The notes below the pieces were generated by a model. The model did not search any database. It saw only the letters and a list, made by a program, of their open reading frames with translations, and was not told the DNA's origin. DNA of 64,000 nt, taken from contig CM077676.1 of assembly GCA_039707655.1 (NCBI GenBank), positions 83,415,895-83,479,894 on the forward strand. The letters run 5' to 3'. The stretch comes from Elymus sibiricus (Eukaryota; Streptophyta; Magnoliopsida; Poales; Poaceae). Each line of letters starts with the position of its first letter. Within the stretch, counting starts at the first letter, position 1. Position numbers and translations under genes: made by a program. Below are positions 12,164 through 24,200 of this stretch, piece by piece.

Positions 12164-13775
12164 CCCTCTTTCGATCGCACTCACCTTTAGGATGCATTAC
12201 TGGCACCAGAAAAAAAAAACAAGGTAGTCAACTTCTGCCCATGCCTCTGGATTGTTTTTACCAAAGTTAATTCAAACTCATATTTTCTGAATCATATGTA
12301 GCCATTGGATGCTGCCGCCGCTTCGCAAGGATACAAAGGACCTGTAGTGGAAGATCGGCTAAGGGAAAGAAGTCAAAGAAAGGTGAGCAAAAAATTAGAA
12401 AACAATCAATAAAATGATTAGATATACAGAATCTTGGTGTAATAAAGCTTCCATGCCATGCAGGCACATTGCAAAGGAGTTATTTCCTCCAAAAGATCAT
12501 GAAGAAGATAGAGGGGATCTCAGAGAAAAGTAGAGTGCATCCAAAATCATCTGTTGTATAATAAAGGAGGAGCAAGTTGATTTTTTTCCGTAGATGTACA
12601 AACCCTTTAGTGTCGTTTCTTTCTGAACATTGCAGACACTGTCAATGTCCGTGCAGTGAAGAAGCTGCAAGTAGCGAAGAACATGGAATGCAAGGTTACC
12701 AGATAGAGCACTAACTTTATAAGGTAAGATTACATCCGCTTTAGAACTGGGGGTCTCAAAGCCTGAAGACAATGATAAATTAGGAAACATTTGTGTCACT
12801 ATGTTTTACATCCGACCATATTATTTACAATGGGGACATGTGAATATCCTGAAAGTATAATCTATGTTTCTGTTCCTTTATTTTCAGACAGAGAAAAGTA
12901 GTTTCCAGAGGGTGGCAAGGGTTAATTTAGATGACGATGCCTAAAAAAGTTACTCATTGATATAAACCAGGAAATCATCTCCTTTATTCAGTTTTTAATT
13001 ACTGATTGCAGCCACTGTGCGGTCACTTTGTTGCTTCTGAAACCACTATCGAAAAAATAGTTCTCCTATTTATTTCCAAAATCATGGTTAATGAATTTTA
13101 GTTCTTATAGGATCCTATTGAAATTGAACATAATATACAATAATCTTTGTAAATCACACAGGTCCCAATATATAAGTCTTTACTGTCTAGAATAACAGTA
13201 TGATACCTTGTAGGATTTTACTAATTTGGGTGAGATGCTTACTTGCTGAGCCCAGGGTCTTCGGAAACAATATGACAGCTCAACACTTATATTTATAAAG
13301 GGGCAGTATGATTCGTAGGTGCTACCAGGTATAATTCAATCATTATCGCCACTTCATTTGTAGGGTTGGATTGATTTTTCCATGAATTATGTATTCAAGC
13401 TAACACTTATGTCATGCAGAGTAGAAATGAAGTAGATAGACGAATTGTCATTTCTTTTCTACATATCTGCTCGGAAGAAAGCTTAGACTGTTGGAAGAAA
13501 AGAATATAAGTTTCTCAGAAGCTTATGATTGCTTAGGTAAGGATATATTTATTGGTTAATTATGAATCAGTTTTGCTCAGTGGCAGGGTCAACACTCCAT
13601 AAAGAAGGTACCCATATGATTAACTGAGAATGGTTGTTAGCGATGCTACAACAACATCTGGATTTCAGAGTTCAGACACATGGTGGGTTTAGATACTATA
13701 TCTATGTTGAATGTTATTGCAAATTAGCTATGTATATATGTCTACAAACCAATTAGGTACCGAGCAAAAAGAGTG
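12164..13775. other. No recognisable gene
   Basis: The stretch is AT-rich with only short open frames. I see no protein motif, terminal inverted repeat or RNA gene in it. Confidence 0.5.
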
Positions 13776-13910
13776 GTATGAAGCTGTGTTCATACAGTTA
13801 GTGCTCTTTCTGGTATAAAGGAGCGGTATCCGAACCCTTCCAAATAGAACACTATCTAGTATGAAGTTGTGTTCATACAGTTAGTACTCTATCTGGAACA
13901 CTAACATGAT
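13776..13910. repeat. Tandem duplication, 83-bp period
   Basis: GTATGAAGCTGTGTTCATAC and its following AGTTAGTGCTCT at 13776 recur, slightly changed, at 13859. Each unit itself contains a short inverted repeat (GTATGAA...TTCATAC). Confidence 0.75.
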
Positions 13911-15175
13911 CAACATTCCCAGCCGTCTGAGAATCAAGAGCATTCAGTAGAAGCAAACATCACATTTCAGGAAGAACAATTCTGAAGCAAGATGCCACAC
14001 AGCCATTCCACCGATGATATCTATCTTGCCCCGAACATTTTGTGGCTCCAATGCATGACTTTGCAGCTATGTATTCGTGCCCATGCACTGTATATAAGGT
14101 TGTTGCTACCACTATGTTGTAAAATTTTAAGCGATGCTACTTATTTGGCCTCTCTACTGCATAGTATGTAAATGTTTCCCTCGGTCATATAGGAACATGT
14201 CTTCCACCGTGTATTATATATGCACATTATCTTTTTTGTCGCTCGCGTAGTACTATGTAATAAACAGAAACATAGAAGGACTTGCATGAATCCAGCTAGC
14301 AAATAGAAACACACACGCCACCAGCTCGCCCTTGAATCTACTGACGCATCTACACACACGCCACATGCACGCACAGGCTCTTTGATGGGCGCGACCGCCG
14401 CGCCTCTACCTGCTAGTCTATAATAAGTGCGACAAAGGGGTAGTTGTTTCTGTCGCGATAAGCATTAGTTCATGCTATTAATAGCATGCAAATACGGATA
14501 GGCAGATGGACCAACCACCGTACAACTAAGCAGAATTTCCTTGGAGTATATTACACTACTCAAGACGCAACTGTTTTTTTAGTTTAAAATCCTCCTTTGG
14601 AGCTAAGGAGAGAATTCTGCAAAGGTTTGGAAACCCATTTGCTCGCTTCCATTTGCACTTAGAGAAAACATTTCACGAAAAGCTGTTGCGAAATGCATGA
14701 CGTGTTTATTTTTACGTCTTCTTGCATCTTCAATCATTCATGTACTAGTAAAAGAACCGTCTGACATCATTTGGCTTTCCCCGGAAAATAGAGGACACCA
14801 TTTGGCTACACAACGGCTAAGAACAAGACTATTAATTTCGGCTCAAAAGAAAAACAAGACTATTAATTAATGCAGCCTCTACCATCGATTAATTAATCTA
14901 TAATTATAATGAGAAATGGAGATGGTTAACGAGTGCTACAGCTAACCAAAAATGTGGTCACCCAACAACGACAAACATATGGTCCTTTCCGTCAGGTATT
15001 AAACGAGACGGATGGGACAAGCATTGCTATAAATAGTCGATGTATACGGATAGCTGCAAGGGATAAAGGAACAGGATCTAACAGAAAGTTACTGAAAATT
15101 GACCATGCAACGCGTCAATAATTGGCAGACTACAACCACTTGATCTCTTATTTCAAATCATTTAAGTGAAAGACG
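13911..15175. other. No recognisable gene
   Basis: Low-complexity AT-rich DNA with short frames only; no family recognised on either strand. Confidence 0.5.
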
Positions 15176-15222
15176 GAGAATGAAAATACTCATATTTCTA
15201 TTTTTCAGGAAATATTTCCGAT
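15176..15222 (+). repeat. Left arm of inverted repeat enclosing the PKS pseudogene
   Basis: GAGAATGAAAATACTCAT at 15176-15193 is the exact reverse complement of 18466-18483. Weaker similarity continues inward (TTTTTCAGGAAATATTTC against TTTTTTCAATGAGAAATATTTC), giving arms of about 45 bp around a 3.3-kb interior. It could be the terminus of an unrecognised DNA transposon, but no matching target duplication is seen. Confidence 0.6.
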
Positions 15223-15559
15223 GTATTCATTAACTGTCATGGTAGTATAAATAATACCCGAAGTAATGGAAAATACATCCAGGTCCATAGACCACATAGC
15301 GATGACTACAATCACTAGAGCGAGTCAAAGACGTACCGCCGTCATCGCCCCTCCGTCACCGGAGTCGACCAAAATGTGTAACAAAAAATCTTGAGGGACC
15401 AAGTCTATACTTTTGGAAAACTTGAGGGACCAAAAACATACATTTGTCTATTCGGAATAACCTAACATCTGTTTAGTACCTGCTGACAATGGTGTTGCTG
15501 GACGTCGAGAACATTGAGCTACATCTCCATCATGCCACCCCTGTTCAGGCGCCAGCCTT

Positions 15560-15740
15560 CCTCTGCTCCCGTCCTTAAATACTGGTCACCTCCGCCTCCA
15601 TCCCTCGCATCTCTCCACACACACACACACACACAAACCCATTGTTCAGTCTTCTACCTCATTTCCTTTCGCCTCCATTCCAGTGAATACTCAACAGATA
15701 TCCTCAACTTGGAAGCGTGCACACAGGCAGGGAAGTAAGT
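15560..15740 (+). promoter_or_regulatory. Likely promoter and 5' leader of the PKS-like gene
   Basis: A TATA-like TTAAATA (15575-15581) is followed by a CT-rich leader with a (CA)9-type run (15616-15634). At 15734/15735 a strong donor-like GGAA|GTAAGT appears, and TCAG at 16372 would be its acceptor, giving a 5'-untranslated intron of about 640 bp before the ATG at 16406. This is a sequence-based prediction with no transcript support. Confidence 0.35.
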
Positions 15741-16405
15741 AAGGTCCTACTTGTATGTTAATTTGTCTCTTCAACAATGACTAGCAATAAATGCCTTTTG
15801 TAATGTAACATTTTGTGATGAACTTTGAAGATATATATGATTATTTAGGATGCTTTTCTATAGAAACGTTTTAACAATTATTTAATCCTTCGTGGAATAG
15901 ATCAAACTGTGTAAGATAGTTTGCATTATATGTTAGTATGGGAGGGGAAATGGAACTTTAGTTTAGCTATATTAATTAAGCGCTGAAGTGTTACATCGAT
16001 GTACTAGCAGATTATTAGGGCCATTGTCAGCAATAACCTTATTTGAGACCAACGATCTGTCTTTATTTTGACAAGAGAATATGTTGCATTAGATCGGAGA
16101 AACTGAAACGAAAGCAACCGACAAAGAACATTCTTGCTGTTAATAATAGAAGAGAAATGCGACAGGTGGGAAACTCTTATTTTTTATTTTGTTATTACCA
16201 TTACAGAAACATAAGGCGTAACAAATAGGACACAATTTGTAAGTGTAGTGATATGTATTGTGAAATATCGATCAAATGGAGCAAAAATTTGGCTAGATGA
16301 CGGCTGCAGTAAAAGATTTGGGCTTTTACATTCGTCACCCACTCTAATAAATTTCTTCCTCCTGTCGGTCAGGTACAAGTGGAAGTGGGCGGCTGCTCCG
16401 ACACC

Positions 16406-17533
16406 ATGGCAAACAGCACGGCCAACGCTCGCGAGATCCGGCGCTTGCAACGTGCGGATGGACCCGCGGCCGTGCTGGCCATCGGCACGGCGAACCCACA
16501 GCACCGCTTGTCCCAGGACGAGTACCCCGAGTACTACTTCCGTCTCACCAACAGCGTGCACCACGCGGAGCAGCAGAAACCCATACTCAAGATGATATGT
16601 AAGCTTACATACATGCAAACTACTACAGTACTCTCTCCGTTTTTGGTTTTCATTTACTCCGCATATTAGCTTTGTCACAAGTCAAACCTTGTAAACTTTG
16701 ATCAAATTTATACAAGAATTATTAACATCCACAATATCAAATCAATACCATTAGAATCATCATTGAATATATTTTCACATTGTATATACCTGTCATTGTG
16801 AAAGTTCATACTCCGCAAATTTAATGAAGTTTGAATTTAGTCAAAGTTAATACGTGGAGTAAATAAAAATGAGGGTGTATATTAATTTGTACAGTAAAAA
16901 TTGTCATTGTGAAAGTTCATACTCCAAAATTTTTATGAAATTTGACTTTAGTCAAAGCTAATATGTGGAGTAAATAAAAACGAGAGTGTATATTAATTTG
17001 CATAGTAAAAACCACACCTTCATATATCGTTTGACTCGCAAGACCTGCTATATTTCATTGTTGTCAATTAAAAAGTCAGGCACGCTAACGGGCAACGAGA
17101 GTACCGGACACCTTGCAAGTGGTGACGGTGGAGCTCAAGAACTTGCGGCCTTGATGGAAATGTTTCCACCAAACTGCCAAACCTGGTGGCGGACAACATC
17201 AAGCAGTGTCTACTTGACGCCTTCAGTCCACTTGGCATCAAGGTCAAATGGAATGACCTCTTCTGGGCAGTGCACCCGGGTGCTATGGCGATCTTGGACA
17301 AGATTGAAAGGGTTCTCCAGTTGGAGCCCGGGAAGCTGGCGGCGAGCCGAACTGTTGGACGAGAATACGGGAACATGCTTAGCGCGACCATCATCTTCGT
17401 GCTCGATGGGCAACGGCGTCGAATGCAGGAGGAAGGAGAGTGGGCTGAGTGGGGGGCCATGGTGGGGTTTGGACCAGGTTTTACTATGGAGACAATGGTG
17501 CTTCAGGCGACCAGCAACCTGAAGAAAAATTAG
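16406..17533 (+). pseudogene. Type III polyketide synthase (chalcone synthase-like), centre deleted
   Basis: Type III polyketide synthases extend CoA-thioester starters with malonyl-CoA using a Cys-His-Asn triad. Exon 1 (16406-16598) starts at CACCATGG and encodes the family N-terminus, with [13 protein letters not shown] and [11 protein letters not shown]. It ends after KMI plus one base at a GTAAGC donor, the place where the conserved intron splits a Cys codon. The second block (about 17075-17533) encodes the C-terminus: LVADNIKQCLLDAFSPLG, WAVHPG with the catalytic His, REYGNML with the catalytic Asn, and GFGPGF. About half of the usual 390-400 residues are missing between the blocks, including the active-site Cys. 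A frame change lies just before DGNVST. The intron holds a MITE. The closest subfamily could be a curcuminoid or chalcone type; this cannot be settled here. Confidence 0.8.
16631..16988. mobile_element. Mariner/Stowaway-type MITE in PKS intron, with duplicated 3' half
   Basis: The left end CTCTCTCCGTTTTT...CATTTACTCCGCATATTAGC pairs with the right end GCTAATATGTGGAGTAAATA...CGAGAGTG. TA flanks are visible on both sides (16629-16630 and 16989-16990). The 3' half plus a short flank is tandemly duplicated with a 111-bp period (16791-16901 and 16902-17010), so the element has two right termini (near 16877 and 16988). Confidence 0.65.
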
Positions 17534-17826
17534 CACTTCATTGTGCAAAAAGGCTACGTGCATTCATATTCTCAGTATCTATCGTTCAAATTTGGTGAGG
17601 TGTTTCAGAAATGACTATTTTACTATTTACCGAAACAAAGTGAAGCTGATGGAGATACAAAATCCTGGCAAAAAAAAGATGGAGCGCCTGTGACCGAAGA
17701 ATTTCCTTTTGGCTTACTACTTTTCTTGCTCTTGCAGCTATGTTTACCTATCTTTAGTGGTTGGTCTGTAATTATAGCTATGTTATGTGCTCATGCTGTC
17801 ACTGGACTTGCTGGCTCTCTGTAGTA

Positions 17827-17907
17827 CTCCCTCCGTCCCATAATATAAGATCGTTTTGCAAGTTAAAACAGCTTGCAAAACGATCTTATATTATGCGACA
17901 GAGGGAG
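17827..17907. mobile_element. Stowaway MITE (81 bp), near-perfect hairpin
   Basis: It starts CTCCCTCCGTCCCATAATAT, ends with the inverted match ...TTATGCGACAGAGGGAG, and is flanked by TA at 17825-17826 and 17908-17909. The arms pair over about 36 bases with few mismatches, leaving almost no loop, which implies a recent insertion. From 17910 to 18439 I see no other feature. Confidence 0.9.
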
Positions 17908-18439
17908 TAGTATGTAAGCAAAATGTCTTTGTAAGATCTCACTCTCTAAATTACCATGAAATGGAGTTCAAGCTACAGAGGAGGAGGAGATCGGAAGGAA
18001 TGGGATGTACTTTCTGTGCAAGCCACGCTAGCTAGACGTTCCGCCATTGTTCTCATTCCGTTTTCGTGCCCGATTTAATTAGGACAACTGCATGAAAAAA
18101 GACCCACCACAATATTAAAGCGTGCATGGAAAAATGTTTTCCATTCATTTATTCTACCTATATCTAATAAATATTGTTATAACTATACATAATCAAATAT
18201 AAAAGTCATATGTATTTCTAATTTTAGTTCTCATGTTATCAACCTAGATTTTCATAGACAAGTCCTGCAGCAACGTGCAGGGTATCCTCTAATTATCTTG
18301 AGTGTGTCTTTCAGCTTAAAACGCGGCTTTAAAAATGATTGCACCACACAGGCCTACAAGTATGGACAGAGCGATGGATACTATCTCAATCACAGGTCAC
18401 TCTCTTATTTTCCCCTCCATTTTGCTGATAAAAACCCGA

Positions 18440-18483
18440 TTAGAAATATTTCTCATTGAAAAAACATGAGTATTTTCATTCTC
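18440..18483 (-). repeat. Right arm of inverted repeat enclosing the PKS pseudogene
   Basis: ATGAGTATTTTCATTCTC at 18466-18483 is the exact reverse complement of 15176-15193, with weaker pairing continuing inward to about 18440. The SINE begins immediately after it. Confidence 0.6.
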
Positions 18484-18541
18484 GATGGTTAGGAGGACAC
18501 TGGTATCGCTAGCCCACCAGGGTTCAAGTCCTGATTCCCGC
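18484..18541 (+). mobile_element. Au-type SINE, 5' part (tRNA-like head)
   Basis: TGGTTAGGAGG near 18487 resembles a pol III A box and GGTTCAAGTCC at 18521-18531 is a B box, as in tRNA-derived SINEs. The text CCCACCAGGGTTCAAGTCCTG matches the head of the Au SINE family known from Triticeae. The body resumes at 48630, after the solo LTR and its target duplication. Confidence 0.8.
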
Positions 18542-20816
18542 TGTGACGCCCCCAACTCAGTCGTGCACTAAACATACACGCAACATTCACGATCAAGATC
18601 AGGGACTCAAGGGAAGATATCACAACACAACTCTAAGACACAAATTTAAACATAAATCTTTATATTACAAGCCAGGGTCACAAGGACCCAGAATACATCA
18701 GTCATCAAACAACATAAGTCTGGATACAGACGAAGTTAGACAAGTTCGCCTTAAGAAGGCTGAGCAAAACAATGACAACCGATCGAAAAGGCGTAGGCCT
18801 CCTGCCTGGGACTTCCGAACTACTCCTGGTCGTCGAGCTCCACGTAGTACTCGCCCTGGGGGTCTTCTGGCTCCATGGCGCCATCATCTGAATGCAGGAA
18901 CCGGGTAGGGGGAAAAAGGTAGCAAAGCGACCGTGAGTACTCATCCAAAGTACTCGCAAGACTTACATCAGAACTATACTAAGTATGCATCGGTATCAAA
19001 GAAAGGGATATGTCTGTGAACTTTACTGCAGAAATACCAGAGCAGACGGGGAGAAGCCTATCCTATCGAAGACTAGCATCTTGCAACATCAGAAGAGAGT
19101 AGCGTATAATAATATATAGCAATATGTATATATCAGCAATACCCTGAGATCCTTTCTCGACTACCCTGCGAGAAAGCGATCCCGGAGCAGTTACAACAGT
19201 TAAGTATTATATTAGTATCCGGTTCTAGTTGTAGAAGATAAGGATACAACTCCGAGCGTCCTGTTACTGTGGACACGGCTATTCGAATAGATTTGTCTTC
19301 CCTGCAGGGGTGCACCACATTACCCAACACGCTCGATTACCTCTGTCCAGACACACTTTTTCGGGTAATGCCCGGCCTCGGATAATTGACATGCCGTAGT
19401 CCTTTCTAGGCTCCGCAGAGAGGTCAACGCGCCGGTCTAAATCCTAAGTGCGAAGGGGTCATGGGCCGATCGCCCAAAGCACTCATGCACATTGCATGAC
19501 TGGCCGGGGACCAAGCGCGCCTCTGAATACACAACATGTGTAACCAGCTCACCCAAACAATCAGCCCGCAAAACTGTGACATCTGACAGAGCTTTTGGGA
19601 GAATGTACGACGCCGAGGGCCCCATAACCATTATCCCGTGCGGTGGTTAGTGCGTATAGGCAAGCGGCCAACTTAGATCAAATACCCAAATCCGTTAGTG
19701 TATTATTAGTAATCCGCGGAGACGACCAGGGTTCTTGTCGCTCCGACTTGGTAACTCGCGAAGCATGACCAGGGACTAGGCCCACCTCTCTCCTAGGTGG
19801 TCTCCGCCTGCCCTGTCGTTCCGCCACAGTAATCTCTCGCGGGTACCCTTGGGGCCGACCCGTCTTTAACATAGGGGACTGTCGTGACTCAGGTCCATAT
19901 CATGCAGGTGAAATCTGAGGAATCACCCTCTGTAAGATCACACCTGAGATACTGCATGACAGAGTCATCATCGAGGGTGAAATATGAGGAACCACCCTCA
20001 GTAAGATCACACTTGATGTGCTGCACTGCAGAGTAATCATCGAGGGTGAAATACGAGGAACCACCCTCAGTAAGATCACGCTTGATACGCGGCTCTGCAG
20101 AGTCGTACAATTGCATGGGCCTAATGGTGTGTTCAGATTTGGATCCAACGACCAACATGTTCGGATAACTCTGATAACATAGCATGGCAACACGAACCAA
20201 GGGAGTAGGGCCAACTGATAGAACACCAACACAACTAAACTAGGCATGCTATGAAAACAGGTAACGTATCAAATAGCAGGTTACAAAAACAGGCTATGTA
20301 TCAGAACAGGAGCTATCGAAGTAACAACAGTAGCAAAATCTAATGCAAGAATAAGAGAGAAGGAATGGGCGATATCGGAATTATCAAGGGGGTTTGCTTG
20401 CCTGGAAACTCTGCTGAGATGGTCTGATCGTCAGGAGCGTAGTCATACTCGGTGGCGTCAGCGGTCTCGGGGTCTACCGGAGAAGAAGGAGGGGGAAGAA
20501 ACAATAAATATAAGGCATACAAATGCAACACAATGGCATGGCAAAATGTTATGCATTGCCCAGCTCCAGGTATTATTGTCTGTATTGATGCAGGTGCAAA
20601 TGTTTAAGGTTTGATATGTTAGAGGTGTGTGAGAGGTATGTGGATGGCGTATTCAAATTCGTTATATTTTTTTGGCCAACTTTCTTATATAAATTATTTT
20701 CATCTGAGTTACGGTTTATTTTATATGATTTTTGAAAGTTTAAATAATTTTCTGGATTTAATTTAATTCAAAAATTATTAAGTGCTAAATGCTATGTGCA
20801 CCCAGTAGAGTGCACA
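18542..20816 (-). mobile_element. Solo LTR (4.0 kb), left part
   Basis: The LTR boundary is TGTGACGCCCCC at 18542; on the minus strand, its coding sense judged by the relative at 988-5155, the LTR ends here. CCCGC precedes it (18537-18541) and follows the other end (48625-48629), a 5-bp target duplication. No primer site, gag or pol accompanies it, so it is a solo LTR left by recombination. A CACTA transposon interrupts it after 20816. Joined across that insertion it measures about 4006 bp. Open frames inside are short and unconvincing. Confidence 0.85.
19908..20110. repeat. 69-bp tandem repeat x 3 inside solo LTR
   Basis: Units start at 19908, 19977 and 20046 with GTGAAATNNGAGGAANCACC and include GTAAGATCACNC. 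The spacing is 69 bp each time. Confidence 0.85.
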
Positions 20817-21020
20817 CACTAGTAGAAAACGGGCCTTTAGTCCCGGTTGGGAAAGGCCTCTAGTCCCGGTTTTCCAACCGAGACAGCCCAATCGGGACTA
20901 AAGGCCCCCCACCTTTAGTCCCGGTTGGTCACAAACCGGGACTAAAGGCCCTCCACGTGGCTGCGCTCAACCGGGACTAATGGTTTAGGGGTTTAGGGGT
21001 TTAGGGTTTATTGTTTATTG
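20817..21020 (-). repeat. Outer CACTA 3' terminal/subterminal array
   Basis: After the terminus come copies of CCTTTAGTCCCGGTTGG and its reverse complement, arranged as hairpins with short spacers. These are presumed transposase-binding sites by analogy with Spm and other CACTA elements. The array ends in three TTTAGGG/TTTAGGGG units at 20983-21009. The similar region of the inner element is 40990-41291. Confidence 0.85.
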
Positions 21021-21240
21021 TTTATTTTTCCTTTCATTTTGTGTTTTCCATTTAATTCTTTTTCATTTCAAACATATTTTACGCTACTACATACTGTACA
21101 CGTTATGCATATATAATAGAATTTCTCGTAGAACCAATCATATATCATAGAATTTCTCGTACGACCATGCATACACATATATATAGACAATTTGGTATAT
21201 ACAGTTTCTCCTACAACTTGCAGATCATTACATGCAGGCA

Positions 21241-24200
21241 TTAGGTGAAATGGTATTCTCCGTCGGGAGATATGACCTGCTGAAGCAAAGATCCCACCAT
21301 TTCCTCTTGAAGTGCTCGTATGCGGTCCGTTGGTAGGAGCTGATCCCGCATCTCTTTCATCTTTAAAGAAGGAGATCAATATGAATATATTAGTTGTGTG
21401 TATATATATTAGATAATGATAAAAAGAATTGTGAATAGTATTTACGTACCCAAAGATTTCTTGCATCTCTGCTCCTTTCGTTGATAATAATGCGAATGTT
21501 CTCGCAAACGTAGTATGCACATAAATTATTCCCCGGTGCCTGCCTCAAGCACTTTACGAGAATAGAATTCAATCAGATAATAATCAAGCATGATAATGGT
21601 ATTGAAACTAGAATTAAAGAGATGCGCAGACGTAGCTAGCTAGCTAGTACTACTTAATTACCCTTGGTTGCCACCATTTCAGGCTTGGTTTCCATTGACC
21701 GACAACCTCTTTGATGAACGTTTTCCAAACCCTGCCCGGCAAAGAAAATGAATAAAGGAGTTATTAATTACTTGATATCAGGAAATGAACTAAAGAGGCC
21801 GACATAGTGCGATAATGATTGAAATTACCTGTCGAGCATCAACTTCAGGTCGTAGTATTCTTTAGGGTCTCTAGTTAGTGAGTCCAGTACTTCAACTTTT
21901 CCCTCGTCAACTCTAATGATTAGCAGGATCCAGTGGAAACTGCGCACACGTTTGTATAAGCGGGCTTGCATAACTCATCAACTACACTTAACATCGAGTA
22001 AGCAAAATAGAATTTGTAGTACAAGACAGTAACACTCACTTGAAGTTGTAAGGAAATACTATCTCTGGTCTGGCATTTAGTTCCTTCAAAAACATTAGCA
22101 AGTTGGCCTCTGTGTCTTTGGGTTCATGTTTTAACACTTGTTCATAAATGGTATTTGGGTCAATGAACCCAATGCCATAGACTCCATCTCTTTTCATTTC
22201 ATAAATCTTCAATCTGCATAATACCACACAAAAGAATATAGTGAGGATAATTACAGGCAATGAACGAGCTGAGCTAGAGACTTAAATTACAGAAAGAAAT
22301 CACTTACAGACAATAGCAACTAACGAGAGATTTGTCCAGTGCGTCTTGATTGTATAATTGAAAAAGTTCTGGCAATTCAATCCACACATCTTTTCCATGG
22401 TAGTAATGCTCTGGCTTGACTTTCACCATGAGGCTCTCTCGCCCGGCCTTTACTTCTCTCAGGTACCAGTCATGCAATCTGCGCATCTGCGTTGGTAGAA
22501 GCTCGACCTCCTCAGGCCTGACCAGAGGGTTCCCGGGGACGTATTTCCATGCTAGATCCTTCTCATCAATATTCGTGGGAAGATCCTCGATGCCTAGGAG
22601 TTGTTCAACAGTGACACCGGCCTCTCTAGCCATCTGTCTAGCAGCGTCGGTTATTACCGGCTTATCGGTGGTACTCACCTTGAGCGGGGGGATCGATTGC
22701 ACTGCCTGTTCTCCCAGCTGGGGAACAGTTTTCCCGCTTTTATTACTACCTGTTGTAAGGCTCGACTCCTTATCTTTTTGTGCATGATATGACTTCTTAA
22801 TAGAGCGCTCATAGTCTGAATCACTTTTCTCCACAGCCGGTTTAGCAAGATCCACAAAGTGTTGTATGACTTTCTCAGGTATTTTCTCCTTCGGCGGCGG
22901 GGGCGGTTTCGGTGCAAAATGGGCCTTCACTTGGGCATCCACGACCCGTTTGTTTTCCTCCTCAGTCATCTCGTAAGCTAACTTCTTTTTGGCAGGAGGC
23001 TCGGGTTTCTTGTTTGGTGCTCTCTTCCGCTTGGGAGTCCGCTGACGTTGCAGAGTTCGATATTGCGAACTCGTGCTGGGCTCCGTCTCGGGGTGGGCTG
23101 GAGTCGGCTGACGCGGCGGATTTGGAGGAGGAGTCGGCTGACCCGGCGGACTTGGAGGAGGAGTCGGCTGACGCGGCGGACTTGGAGGAGGAGTCGGTTG
23201 ACGCGACGGACTTGGAGGAGGAGTCGGCTGACGCGGCGGACTTGGAGGAGGAGTCGGTGCCCTTGGCGTCGAGTTTGGAAAGACGATGCAATCCTTCCTT
23301 CATACAATGATACCACGTTTGGCTTCTCCCAGTGTCTGCTCCCCTTGACCTCCAGGAAAGTCAAGCTGTAGTGAGTCATATGCCGACAGAACTTCATCCA
23401 CCCCGACACGAGCATAGCTAGGTGGAATCGGATTGCCGTGGAAGGCTGCTTCAGGGGGATTTGGTAAAGCATAGCCGTCCGCCACCTTCATGGATATGTT
23501 CTTGAGTGGAAGGTGTAGCTCACAACTTGTCGTCTCTTGGATATCATCCACGGGGTAGCGAGCCAGCAGTGCATCATCGGCCGGGACCCCCGTGGAGCCG
23601 ATGCTGCTTTTCGGCATAGATGGGACGGTGCTATCCAATGCTGGATCTGCTTGCTGCTGCCGCTGAGACGCCCTTTCCAGGTTAAGCATGTCGATCTGCT
23701 CCTGCTGCCGCATGAAAGCGCGTTCGAACTCCGCGTGCTTTGCTTCTAGCTAATGAAGCCGGTCTGCATCCTGCTTCTTCTTGTCTTCCTCCTGCTTCTT
23801 CTTTCTCGCACGACTTCCGTAACTGACGTTCCAGTCCGCAAACCCCTCAACCCACGGAACAACGCCATTGCCTCGTGTTCGTCCCGGGTGTTCAGGATTC
23901 CCGAGGGCGCGTGTAAGCTCGTCGTTCTCTCTCTCGGGCTGGAACGCCCCCGTTCGAGCCGCTTCTATTGCACCAAGTAAAGCGTCCGAGGCTTCTTTAA
24001 GACTTGCCTGCACCATAATCTCCCCTGTCTTTCGGTCCAACTTTCCCCCATGCGCATAAAATCAAGTCCTGCACCTGTCGGGCCAACCCAATGTTGCTGG
24101 AGTGACCCCTGCAGCAATCATCTTTTCCTCAGATTCATCCCACTTAGGCCGGCCAGTCTTGTAGCCACCTGGCCCCAGAACATGGTGAAACTGTTTCTTC

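Noticed and set aside
16379..16669. PKS start at 16379
   Set aside because: That codon is GTG; the ATG at 16406 has a better context and fits the family N-terminus. The frame after 16598 runs into the intron.
20983..21009. Interstitial telomere
   Set aside because: Only about three units, and a similar run sits at the same place in the inner CACTA, so it belongs to the transposon.
22962..23472. Long Arg/Leu- and Ser/Ala-rich ORFs on both strands
   Set aside because: They are frame shadows of the 30-bp repeat, which keeps every frame open.
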